Origin: Hexactinellida sp. DTS-2022 | Lineage: Eukaryota > Porifera > Hexactinellida | Reading direction: 5' to 3' | Length of the DNA: 64,000 bases | Assembly: GCA_028753945.1 (NCBI GenBank) | Contig: JAPNXP010000014.1 | Location: 1,054,001-1,118,000, forward strand | Shown here: piece after piece, positions 1-9,611 of the stretch | How positions within the stretch are numbered: position 1 is the first letter of the stretch | Layout: the number at the start of each line of letters is the position of its first letter | Position numbers and translations under genes: made by a program | Notes under the pieces: model-generated | Databases searched by the model: none | What the model saw: the letters and a program-made list of their open reading frames with translations, nothing else | Told to the model about the DNA's origin: nothing

Positions 1-602
1 GATAATAAATTATATTATTTTTAGTTATTTATTTTAGCAATGTTATCCACGGTTAAGTTGAATTAAGTCAACAAATTCCTTATAATATAATATTTTATTT
101 AATCCATTGTATAGTAATACTACAATTAAATAGAAGCCAGCTGGAATTTATAAGTTAAATCAATATAATTATCGCAAGTTGAATCACTAGAGTAGGATTT
201 AACAAGTTAAATCAATATAATTATTACAAGTTGAAACAATGGAATTAGATTTCACAGTTTTACTGAAATTGAAGTGTGAGTAAACAAAGAAATTTCAACC
301 CCCATTTATGGCAGAAATAGACACCTTTATTGAAATATTTTTTCTCCCATCAGACGCAGAATTTATGGCGAATCCAAATGTGAAATAAAATTTGGGGGTT
401 TTGTAAAACAATTTTTGAGTTATGGACCAGACAAAATTTGAAAGGTGTTAAAGATGTGTCAAAAATTTGTTAATAAAAAATCGTAACCCCAGGTGCAAAT
501 TAGACGGTCCCATCGCACCTACATGCCAAGTTTAAGCCCATCAACAATTAAGCTCTGGCCAGGGCACCGTCTACGGAGAAAAAATAAAATAAATAATAAA
601 AA

Positions 603-716
603 TCCAAAATTGCAGCCTGTGCCGACGCATGTTCCTTTGGTGGCACTATATTTTGGTGTGGTTTATTGATAGTGCCTCCAATGGAACATGCTGTCGGCAC
701 AGGCTGCAATTTTGGA
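603..716. mobile_element. X foldback module (copy 1)
   Basis: Near-perfect 114 bp inverted repeat. The arms begin TCCAAAATTGCAG and contain CTGTGCCGAC and ATGTTCCTTTGG, with a loop of roughly 20 bases. It sits directly after an A-rich/TAA run at the end of a ZA unit. Confidence 0.8.
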
Positions 717-1816
717 TTTTTTTCCGCCATGTCATCATCACTACGAAGGTGTTAAATTATTTCAGAAAGGTGTTTCAAAAGGCAACGACCCTTAGTGAGT
801 TCTAAATTTCGTTTTTGCTCACTTCATTTCAAAGATATTCCAGTTTCAGTAGAATATAATAGCTGATCACTCAGCATTTTTTATGTGAGCTTTGGGTCAT
901 CACCCAAAACCAACCGACCCATTTGAATTATATAATTCTCAAAATTGTTAAAACACATTTTTTTTACGATGTCATCATCACTTCAAGGTGTCAAGACCCA
1001 CTTGTATAGGTGTTACGTGGCACAATGACCAATTGATAAATTGAAAGTTTGTTTCTATCTTATTTGATTTCTGAGATTTATGATATTTAATTAATTAGTA
1101 TAAATAATAATTAATATTATTTATTATTTAACACCAATTTCAATGTCAACTTACAATTATTAAATTAAATTATTTTGTCATGGATAATTAATTAATTATT
1201 TTGTTATCAAATTTCAATTAAGCACTCTCGATAACCCCTAATAAACAAATTATAAGCATCTTTATAAGTAATATACTGACTGAATTAATTATAATTAATT
1301 ACGTCAGTATATTAAGAGTGCAATAATATTCTCGCAGAAGTAAATATAATCACATAATCTGTCGTTGTTGTGAAATATATAATCTTTTTTTCCAATTGGA
1401 AAATAGAAGCCTACTCGATCTCACAAGTTGAATCAATATTATAATAACGAGTTGAAACAATAGAATTAGATTTAACACTTTCAATTGAACTGAAGTGTTA
1501 GTAAACAAAGGAAACTTGCAACTCAATTGTGGCACAAACTAAGTACAATTTGAAAATTCGTGCACTGTGAAAAGGTGTAGAATTTAATTCTCTATCGAAT
1601 GCATATAAATTGATTATTCGCGCACTATTTATTGTTCTTTTTCTAACATTAAACAGGTGCAAAAATGTGTCCAAAAAAATGTGATATAATATCGTGACCC
1701 CAGGTGCACATCTGTAACCCATGAGACACATATCCTGAAAATTTCAGTTCTTAGTAATTACAACTCTGTTCTGTGGAGACAATACGGACCAATAATAATA
1801 ATAATAATAATAAAAA

Positions 1817-1931
1817 TCCAAAATTGCAGACTGTGCCGACGCATGTACCTTTGGTGGCACTATATTTTGTTGGTGCTTTATTGATTGTGCCTCCAAAGGA
1901 ACATGCTGTCGGCACAGGCTGCAATTTTGGA
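1817..1931. mobile_element. X foldback module (copy 2)
   Basis: Same inverted repeat as at 603-716, placed after (AAT)n at the end of a ZB unit. The left arm reads gcagactgtgcc instead of gcagcctgtgcc. Confidence 0.8.
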
Positions 1932-2680
1932 TTTTATTTTTCGTCAAGTCATCAACGCCTCAAGGTGTCAAGAACCATTTGTTAATTGGTCCGAGTCACA
2001 AGGAATGGTAGATTAATTTGAAGTTAGTTTCTATCATAACCCATCAAGAGTTTAATGCCATTCATTCATTATGTATTGATAATAAATTATATTATTAGTT
2101 AGTTATTTCAGCAATGTTATCCACGGTGATTTGAGTTTAGTCAACAAATTCCTTATATTATTATATTTTATTTAATCCATTGTATAGTAATACTAGAATT
2201 AAATAGAATCCAGCTGGAATTTATAAGTTGAATCAATTTAATTATCGCAAGTTGAAACAATAGAGTAAGATTTAACAAGTTAAATCAATATAATTATTAC
2301 AAGTTGAAACAATGGAATCAGATTTCACAGTTTTATTGAAACTGAAGTGCGAGTAAACAAAGAAATTTTAACCCCCATTTATGGCAGAAATTAAACCCTT
2401 TATTAAAAATTTCTTCTCCCATTAGACGCAGAATTTTATGGTGAATCCAAATGTGAAATAAAATTTGGGGGTTTTGTAAAACATTTTTTGAGTTATGGAC
2501 CAGACAAATTTTGAAAGGTGTTGAAGATGTGTGCAAAATTTCGTAATCAAAAATCGTAACCCCAGGTGCAAATTAGAAGGGCACTTCGCATCTACATGGC
2601 AAGTTTCAGCCCTCAATGTATAAAGGTGTAGCCAGGGTACCGTCTACGGAGAAAAAATAAAAATAATAATAATATAAATA

Positions 2681-2850
2681 AAGGCAGTGATTCCAATACT
2701 GGGCCACTATACTATAGTATAGTCGGCACAGTAATAATAACCAAGGCAGTAAGATTAGAACTGGGCCACTATACTATAGTATAGTCGGCACAGTAATAAA
2801 GGCAGTGATTCCAATACTGGGCCACTATACTATAGTATAGTCGGCACAGT
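2681..2850 (+). repeat. Y module array, three copies
   Basis: Three ~57 bp units. Each reads AAGGCAGT, a variable spacer, CTGGGCC, the perfect palindrome ACTATACTATAGTATAGT, then CGGCACAGTAA. Two spacers are the gattccaata type and one is the aagattagaa type. The array lies between a ZA unit end (tacggagaaa plus TAA run) and an X module. Confidence 0.8.
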
Positions 2851-2857
2851 AAAAAAA

Positions 2858-3399
2858 TCCAAAATTGCAGCTGTGCCGACGCATGTTCCTTTGGTGGCAC
2901 TATATTTTGGTGGTGGTTTATTGATAGTGCCTCCAATGGGACATGCTGTCAGCACCAGAGTGGACCATGGGTCGATGGGTCATGGGTCATGGGTCAGATG
3001 GGTCACCTAAATCGATGGGTCAGATGGGTCATGGGTCACGGCTCCGTGACCCATGACCCATGACCCATTAGGAATTTCAATGTATTCTTCAGTTAAATAC
3101 GAATCACTCATCATCATCATTATTATTATAACATTTAAGTGCATTGAAAGACTAAACATATTCAACATTGCAACAAGTAGGTTTGTTGAGGTAATTTACA
3201 CTGTTATTCTGTTATTCTGTTAATGTTACAGTATAGTATATAGATATTTAAAATTGTGTGATGGGTCAATGGGTCACTCGATGGGTCATGGGTCAATGGG
3301 TCAATGGGTCATGGGTCAGAAATGGGATGGGTCAGATGGGTCATGGGTCACCAATGTTGACCCATGGTCCACTCTGGTCAGCACAGCTGCAATTTTGGA
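2858..3399. mobile_element. X foldback module (copy 3), split by element W
   Basis: The left arm (2858-2954) and the end of the right arm (3378-3399) of an X module are separated by a 423 bp insertion. The right-arm sequence matches other X copies once the insertion and its 6 bp target duplication are removed. Confidence 0.75.
2955..3377. mobile_element. W element (TGGGTCA-rich MITE) inserted in X
   Basis: Terminal inverted repeats CCAGAGTGGACCATGGGTC are flanked by a 6 bp duplication, TCAGCA (2949-2954 and 3378-3383). The interior is dominated by direct and inverted TGGGTCA heptamers. No coding capacity is seen; the open frames here only read through the heptamer array. Related copies lie upstream of three TRAF-like genes. 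Confidence 0.75.
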
Positions 3400-4375
3400 T
3401 TTTTTTTCGCCATGTCATCATCACTATGAAGGTGTTAAAATATATCAAAAGGTGTTACAGAAGGCATCGACCCTTAGAGTGGCGGAAGTTTCCATTTAGT
3501 TCACTTCATTTTAGAGATATTCAAGTTTGAGTAGAATATAATAGCTGATGACTCAGCATTTTTTATGTGAGTGTTGGGTCTTCACCCAACTTCAAATAAC
3601 CCATTTTAAATATCGAATTCACAAAATTGTAAAAATACATTTTTTTGACGATGTCATCATCACCTCAAGGTGTCAAGACTCACTTGTATAGGTGGTACGT
3701 GGCATAAGGACCAATTGATAAATTGAAAGTTTGTTTCTATCTTGTATCATCTCTGAGATTAATGAAATTTAGCTAATTAGTATAAATATTTAATTAATAA
3801 ATTAATAATTTAACATCATTATTATGTACAGCAAAATAAATAAAGTTCAATTATTTGCACTTATTATTAATTTAAATCGAATTTCACTATCATATTTGAA
3901 TTCAGCGCACTCGATAACCCCAATAATCCAATTGGAACCGTCTATAAGTTAAATACAAAAGGAATTAATTATAATAAATTACGTCAGTACATTAATTGTG
4001 CAAGAATATTCTCGCGAAATAAATATAATCACTTTATCTGTCGTTGTTGTGGAATGTAAAATGTTAACGGTTCTATCATAAACCATCTTTAGTTTAATGC
4101 CATTCATTACTTATTGATAATAAATTAAATTATTAGTTATTTATTTTAGCAATGTTATCCACGGTGAGCTGAGTAAAGTCAACAAATTCCTTATATAAAT
4201 TAATTTAATTTAATCCATTGTATAGTAATGCTAGAATTAAATAGAAGCCAGCTGGAATTTATAAGTTAAATCAATATAATTATCGCAAGTTGAATCACTA
4301 GAGTAGGATTTAACAAGTTAAATCAATATAATTATCGCAAGTTGAATCACTAGAGTAGGATTTAACAAGTTAAGA

Positions 4376-4777
4376 AGATATTCGGAAAGTCGTTTCTGAA
4401 TGAATTTTCTGAATAGCTTTGAATTTTCCTTGGTACTAGGTTTAATATTCTCAATCGAATGTCGGATCAGATCGGGAATTTTTTCATTTCCCCTACGGCA
4501 TTGCTTCCAATTGAGATAAGAAAATATGTAATGTATACATTCTATTGCTGATGATCTTGCTTTCTTGTCCAGTTGAACCTCTTAAATCCACAGAAGAGAA
4601 CATGTCGGCTGAGATTTCAGAGAAATTAGGTAATATTTGAATTAGTTTCTTCAAAAATTCATCGTTAATGGTCGTATCTTCATCAAAACCTTGTAAATCG
4701 GCCGATGCTGTCTCCGGTTCACTTTCATCCATATTAAAATTGGGATATTTCGATACAATTTGAATACGTTTTATCAT
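4376..4777 (-). pseudogene. Gene fragment of unknown family, frameshifted
   Basis: The frame starting at 4777 (MIKRIQIVSKYPNFNMDESE) is acidic and looks coding for ~70 codons, up to SVDLRGSTGQ. The reading then continues convincingly only in another frame (ARSSAIECIHYIFSYLNWKQ and on to KRLSEYLL) down to the Z-repeat boundary at 4375. A one-base indel near 4565-4572, in an AAGAAAGCAAG stretch, explains the switch. I do not recognise the family. It is downstream of RAD50 on the same strand but does not resemble the RAD50 C-terminal ATPase half. Its 3' end appears to have been cut off by the Z array. Confidence 0.45.
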
Positions 4778-5440
4778 TATAAATATATTATACAGTATAT
4801 AAGAGCATGCAAATAGCGGTAGGCATAAATATAAATGAAGGAGTCAATATATATTTGACAAATCGCATACAACATTATATAAAATATTTACAAGTACTAA
4901 ATATTATCAAATTCATTTGCAATTAATACACGTATATCACTCTTAATTATGGAATCCTTAATAAATACTGCTTACTACTAGTATGCCATCAAATTTATAA
5001 ATTTAATTGCTAGTAGTGCCCAAGAAATCATTAGTTTATCTGAAAATTTCTTAATGCCACAGCACGCCCCAAACAGCAACTTCTAAATCATCCTAATTTC
5101 CAATAAACGATAGAACAGCGAAAAATTTAAGGCCGATCATCCGAACTAAGGTACACAAAAGCCTTTTCAACAGTCTACATTAATTATCCCAGACTTAACA
5201 CAATCTCTGTAAGTGTATCATATTTCATATAATTGTTGCTATATTCAACTATTATTTTTATGTATCCTCGCTAAAGAAAATCACATTCACACACTAAAAA
5301 TACCAAATATCCCTACTTCAAGGCCTGAAAATGACCACTTGCCCCTATACAATCTTGAAATGTGAATATTTGTAAACCTAAAATTGTTGAATAAGCCTCA
5401 ATAAGGACGAGTAGATTTGATACAAAGTTTTCCAGCAGGA
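4778..5440. other. Intergenic, nothing recognised
   Basis: AT-rich sequence without a convincing open frame, inverted repeat or known module. If RAD50 had further exons they should begin in this direction, but I see no RAD50-like peptide here. Confidence 0.4.
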
Positions 5441-5444
5441 TAAC

Positions 5445-5650
5445 AAGTTTGGAGGGGGCCTCCTCAAAATTTGAACTAGTGTACAATTCAAATGGGGAGG
5501 CCCCCATAAATTTGGGGGGGCCCTACGAAATAGATTACACTATTCAAATTTGGGGGAGACCCCCCCAAATTTGAAGGGGCCCCCTAAATATAATAACAAG
5601 ATTTTCAATTTGGGGGGGGCCCCCTCGAATCTGGGGGGCCCCCCCCAAAC
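5445..5650. repeat. G-run/C-run foldback cluster next to RAD50
   Basis: Several 7-9 base runs of G alternate with runs of C around the word CAAATTTGGGGG and its complement, so segments can pair with each other or form quadruplex-like stacks. The cluster lies directly 3' of the last recognisable RAD50 codons. It would be intronic if the gene continues. Confidence 0.6.
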
Positions 5651-5660
5651 GAACCCCTAC

Positions 5661-7789
5661 AGGCGCTACGTGCGTTATGCGCTTTTGCAGGGACTCCAGC
5701 ACCGGCTTCATGCCCTCCGGCTTGTCGAACGCCCGCATGCAGACGGGACACGCGTGTCTCTGCACTATGAAGCTGAGACAGTCCTTGTAGAACTGCTTCG
5801 AGCTGGAGACGGACATCAGCTTGTCCTGCTCGGCCTGCTGCTCCTGCTTCAGCTCCTCCAGCACCTCAGAGTGCTCCCGCTCCCCGCAGAGCTCCCGCTT
5901 GCGGCTGTTGAACCTCTCCAGGCTCTCCCGACACTGGCCCGCCTGCTGCTCGCACATGTTCCTCTTAGCGGCCGCCTCGCTCAGCTCCAAGTTGAGACCC
6001 TCCAGTTTGGAGCTGGCCTTGCTCCGCTCGCCCTCCTTGTCCGCCTTGAGAGCCAGCAGCTTCCCTTCCAGCTCCGAGAGGGGCGGCCGCCACACGAACA
6101 GAGACTCCAGCTCGGGGTTTATCCTGTCTAGCGCTCGGACACAGACCTCTTCTTACCCGCCCTCTCCCGCTCGTAGCTCTCCACCGTCTGACACACGAAC
6201 TCCTCTCTCTCCAGCTCGTTGTTCTCCCGCTCCAGCCCCGGCACCTGTCTCTCCCGCTCCTGCCTCCTGTCTGCCAGCTGCTGGAGCTCGGACTCGGTCT
6301 GCTCCGGGTCCCGACTGCCCCGCAGAGCCGCCAGCTCCTCCCCCGCCAGCTCTATGCTCTCCTGGATGTCCTCCAGCTCCCGCCCCGGCTCCTGCTCCTC
6401 TCGGACACTCACCAGTCGCTGCTCGGTCTCGCGCTGCTCCTCCTCGCGGATCTTGCAGGTCTGCTCCTGCTTGGCCTGCTCCCTCAGCAGGTCCTCCTTC
6501 CGCGAGACCAGCGCCCGCTCCTGCTCCTCCACCTCTGAGGTCACGCTCCGCAGCTCCGACTCCAGCAGCCGCAGGTGCGACTTTCCGCGCGAGAGCGAGT
6601 CTCTCCCGAGGGACCCCGGGGAGGAGAGGAGCGGGGAGCTGGAGGAGGACATCACGGCGGTCAGCTCGTCCATCATTTCTTTAATTATTATTTTCTTGTT
6701 TTCCAGAGACTTTCTGTTCTCGTCCAGTTTCCCGAGTCGCTGTTGCTGCTGCCTCAGCTGTTTCTCGGCCTCCCCCCGGTCCCCCTCCGCCTCCCTCAGC
6801 TCTCTGTCTCGCGACTTCTGACACCTCTCTTCCGCGCGCATCCGCTCCGCGTGCTCCTCCTTCTCCCGCCGCAGAACCGCCACCTCCCGGCTAGTGTCGA
6901 TGTGAAAGAACTTTCCTTCGAAGCTCGCGATATTCTGTTCCAGGTGTCTGCGGGTGTTCAGCTTGCTCTTGTGCTCGCCCTCCCGCCGCTGCGCCGCTTC
7001 CAGCAGCTCGCTGCCGCGGGAGAGCTCCCGCTCCTTCTCCCCGACGCAGGCCTCCAAATCGGAGGACTCGCCCTCCTTGGCTGCTACCGCCTTCTCGAAG
7101 GAACTCAGCTCGAACTTAAACTCGTCCACCTGGTTCTTCTTGTCGCCCATGTGCTTGAGGTCGTTTTCTAGCAGCTTCCATTGGCTCTGGTATTCGCTCT
7201 TGAGTTTCTTCAGATTCTCAAGTGCTTTCGTGAACCTCGTAATCTCGAAAATGTTATCGAATCTCCTCTTCAGCTCCTTGCCCTCCTCCAGCGGCCAGTG
7301 CGACTCCTCCTGGTGGCAGAATATAACGGAGGAGAGCACGTACTTGGACACGCCCTGCAGTCGCACCATCTCCCTGTCGAAGTCTGTGCACTTTGAGGAA
7401 ATGGAAGTCTTCACCTCGCCCCCCCTGCTCAGACTGGACTCCAGTGACTTGGTGGTTATCTGTCCGTTCGGCTTCAGAGTGGAATGCAGCAGTCTGGTGG
7501 CACAGAAGTCTTCTCCCGTGTGGTTCTTTAAGTGGAGCATAACCTTGCTTATCACCTCGCTCCTGCCCAGGAGCTTGGGGTCTGTCACGAACACGTTTCC
7601 TGGCTCGTTGGGGGGGTAACAGCCGGTTGCCATAAACCGCAGACACTCTATTATAGAGGTCTTGCCGGCCCCGTTCTTCCCGGCTATTATAGTGATTGGA
7701 GACTCGAACTTTATGTTCCTCTCCTCAGTCTCCTGCATCGGGTGGAAGCTGCGGATACCCATTATCTGCAACTTGTTGAGAGTAGTCAT
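5661..7789 (-). CDS. RAD50: RAD50, N-terminal half (partial)
   Basis: DNA double-strand-break repair ATPase of the MRE11-RAD50-NBS1 complex, acting in the nucleus. The start at 7789 gives MTTLNKLQIMGIRSF, as expected for the family. Walker A is GKNGAGKT at residues 37-44 and the Q-loop FCHQEESHWPL has its Gln at 160. A long charged coiled coil follows, then the zinc hook CPVC in RHACPVCMRAF (near 5735). About 700 residues are present; the family is usually ~1300, so the second coiled coil, signature motif and Walker B are missing. The frame breaks near 6130-6160 (see findings). The last codons run into a G-rich repeat. A possible donor, CCT|GTAGGG at 5660, is the chosen end. The ORF is far richer in GC than all its surroundings. 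Confidence 0.85.
6131..6160 (-). other. RAD50 frame switch: mini-intron or indel
   Basis: The first RAD50 frame ends RAGKKRSVSER-stop and the next coding frame begins upstream of INPELESLFVW. A consensus donor GCGG|GTAAGA and an AG in gctag would remove 29 nt and restore the frame across GAC. Alternatively a one-base indel inside GAGCGCTAGAC does the same. A 29 nt intron would be shorter than nearly all animal introns. Confidence 0.5.
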
Positions 7790-8087
7790 TCCTATTGCTA
7801 TTAGTGCTAGCCCAACAAACAGTAATATGTAGTAGTAAGTATACTGTAGAGCTAGTTAGGTATCAGGGGACCGGGAAATTTGTTTGTATTAACCGGAGTC
7901 GTTTGTATAGGGTTAATTAATTATATTTATATCTGGATACAGAAAGAGAGCAGACGATAAATTTATCGAATAGTGCAAGTACAGTTTTAATTTTAAGATA
8001 ATCAAGGTATTATCTAGACTCTAGAGGCTCATACAATAGCACACCCCAGATATAGTATAAACTTTGATACCATTTGGTAACAAACTA

Positions 8088-8225
8088 CAGTAGAACCTCG
8101 TTAATATGAACACCAAAGGACGGTAAAATATGTTTGCTTTATCCGGAGTAGTACCCATTGAATATACCTGATCTTGTGGAACTGTTGTTCGTATTAACCG
8201 TGTTCGTACAAACGAGGTTCTACTG
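8088..8225. mobile_element. pogo/Tigger-like MITE
   Basis: 138 bp element with terminal inverted repeats CAGTAGAACCTCGTT and AACGAGGTTCTACTG, flanked by TA on both sides. TIRs of this form with TA duplications are typical of pogo-like Tc1/mariner MITEs. Confidence 0.85.
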
Positions 8226-8348
8226 TACCGTATTACTAACCAAATTAAGTTTGCATACTAAATAACAGATCGGTTCAATAACTTATATCCCTAGATTGAG
8301 TCAAGTTAATGATAAGCAGAATAGGTATATCCATAGCATTCTATAGAC

Positions 8349-8983
8349 CAGGGGTGGGCAAAAATGTTCTGTCTCGGGCCGTTTTGAAATTTTAGGTTAA
8401 CTTAGTGGGCCGCAAAAATTTGAGGGTATATTCTGCTACTATTATACATTTAAAGTCTAGTATTTAAACTTTGAAGATGATTTTTATCTTTTGTTTCTCA
8501 ATTTATCATAAAAGCACTTACTACCTAACACTCAGATCTTAAGTAACATTTATTAATAAAATGAAAAAAATAAGTACTATTTATGTTATATTAACAAGGT
8601 CGGTTTAGTCGGTTATTTATGCAAATATATCGACCCAACTTTAGCGTAAGCAAGACCATTCATCACGAACATATCATTACAACCAATTAATCGTAGGTGA
8701 CAATAGATTATCAACTATTCATCACGAACAGTTCATTGTAGTAGGTGACAGTAGATGACAAATTTAGCATGTCTGAACACTGAGGATCAACCGTGTACCG
8801 AAATTGTTGTGTTTCATGTGATGCGTGCGTAGTGAACGCATCAGCTATGAGGGATTTATTCTAAAAGTGCTATGTAAAGTTCAGCGGGCCGCATTCAGTA
8901 TAAGTTGAAACCACTCTCGCGGGCCGCAGAAATTTGTCCAGCGGGCCTCATGCGGCCCGCGGGCCGCACTTTGCCCACCTGTG
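8349..8983. mobile_element. hAT-like non-autonomous element
   Basis: Terminal inverted repeats CAGGGGTGGGCAAA and TTTGCCCACCTGTG are flanked by a perfect 8 bp duplication, CTATAGAC (8341-8348 and 8984-8991). Subterminal GCGGGCCGC words occur near both ends. No transposase frame is seen. Confidence 0.9.
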
Positions 8984-9208
8984 CTATAGACTAAGGCAAT
9001 GGTGGTCATAAAAAAATTTGGACCAGGGATTGGTTAAGTACTTCAAACCAATATTTTCTATAATGGTAATTTGTTCAATTTTTCCATAAATTTTAGCTAC
9101 CCTCATCACCCTGACAACATATTATTGTCAATTAAATATCATATTATAACGATTGGAAAATATAAGGAGTTTTAATCCGGAATATGACTAGTCCAACAAT
9201 TGGAGAGG

Positions 9209-9520
9209 TCAATCAATGTACGACAATTTATCAATAATATCAGCAATTAATGAAATTGAAAACTTAGCTGTTGTGGTTGCACTCTCTTCTCTGATTAGTT
9301 TCATTGCTGTTTCAGTCAGGGTTACTTCTTTCTGTTCTCTTGAGAATCTCCTCGGTCTTTCATTGGTGTCAGAGAGGTAGCTGGGACAGTTTGGAAAAAT
9401 GCATGGTATCGCAGACTTAGATACGGCATATTTTTGGCGAGGTACATCAACATATTTACTTCCATCAAAAGATCTTATTGATTTTTCGATATCTTCCTCT
9501 TTAAAGTGGAGTATGCATAT
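9209..9520 (-). CDS. THAP-domain exon (3' part of a gene)
   Basis: An open frame with no start codon begins right after a 3' splice-like tctag at 9521-9525 and ends at TGA 9209-9211 (103 residues). It starts ICILHFKEEDIEKSIRSFDG and includes SKSAIPCIFPNCPSYL. This matches the second half of a THAP domain: Cys and His of the C2CH zinc site in CxxHF, and the terminal AVPxIF-like motif (AIPCIF). THAP domains are DNA-binding modules, often derived from P-element transposases. The first half, with its CxxC pair, should lie on an exon at higher coordinates, but I cannot find it; a MITE occupies 9612-10638. It is either a live terminal exon or an orphaned one. Confidence 0.65.
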   Translation of the reverse strand: MCILHFKEEDIEKSIRSFDGSKYVDVPRQKYAVSKSAIPCIFPNCPSYLSDTNERPRRFSREQKEVTLTETAMKLIREESATTTAKFSISLIADIIDKLSYID

Positions 9521-9611
9521 CTAGATGTATACAAAAATAGAGTTGAAGTGGAACCTTGTTAATCAAATATTACCTACACGGTAAATAAGGTGTATTTGAG
9601 GTCAAACTTAA

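Larger units (their letters stand above)
1..4375 (+). repeat. Z composite repeat, tandem array
   Basis: About two periods of a ~2.05 kb non-coding unit. The word agcaatgttatccacgg recurs at about 41, 2113 and 4151. Each unit holds three diverged sub-units with similar heads (T-run, GTCATCATCAC, then AAGGTGT). ZA contains cccccatttatggcagaa and ccccaggtgcaaatt. ZC is ~240 bp and contains actcagcattttttatg. ZB contains actcgataacccc and ccccaggtgcacatctg. ZA and ZB end in an acggag or acgga word, a (TAA)n run and foldback modules X or Y. There are no sustained ORFs. The array stops at 4375 against the gene fragment on its right. Confidence 0.75.

Noticed and set aside
3254..3530. ORFs with Met-Gly-His-Ser repeats
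   Set aside because: Translation of the TGGGTCA heptamer array in the W element; no gene.
5550..7619. Several plus-strand ORFs of 193-287 codons rich in Ser, Leu, Pro and Arg
   Set aside because: They are antisense shadows of the GC-rich RAD50 exon; composition follows the complement of its codons and no domain is recognisable.
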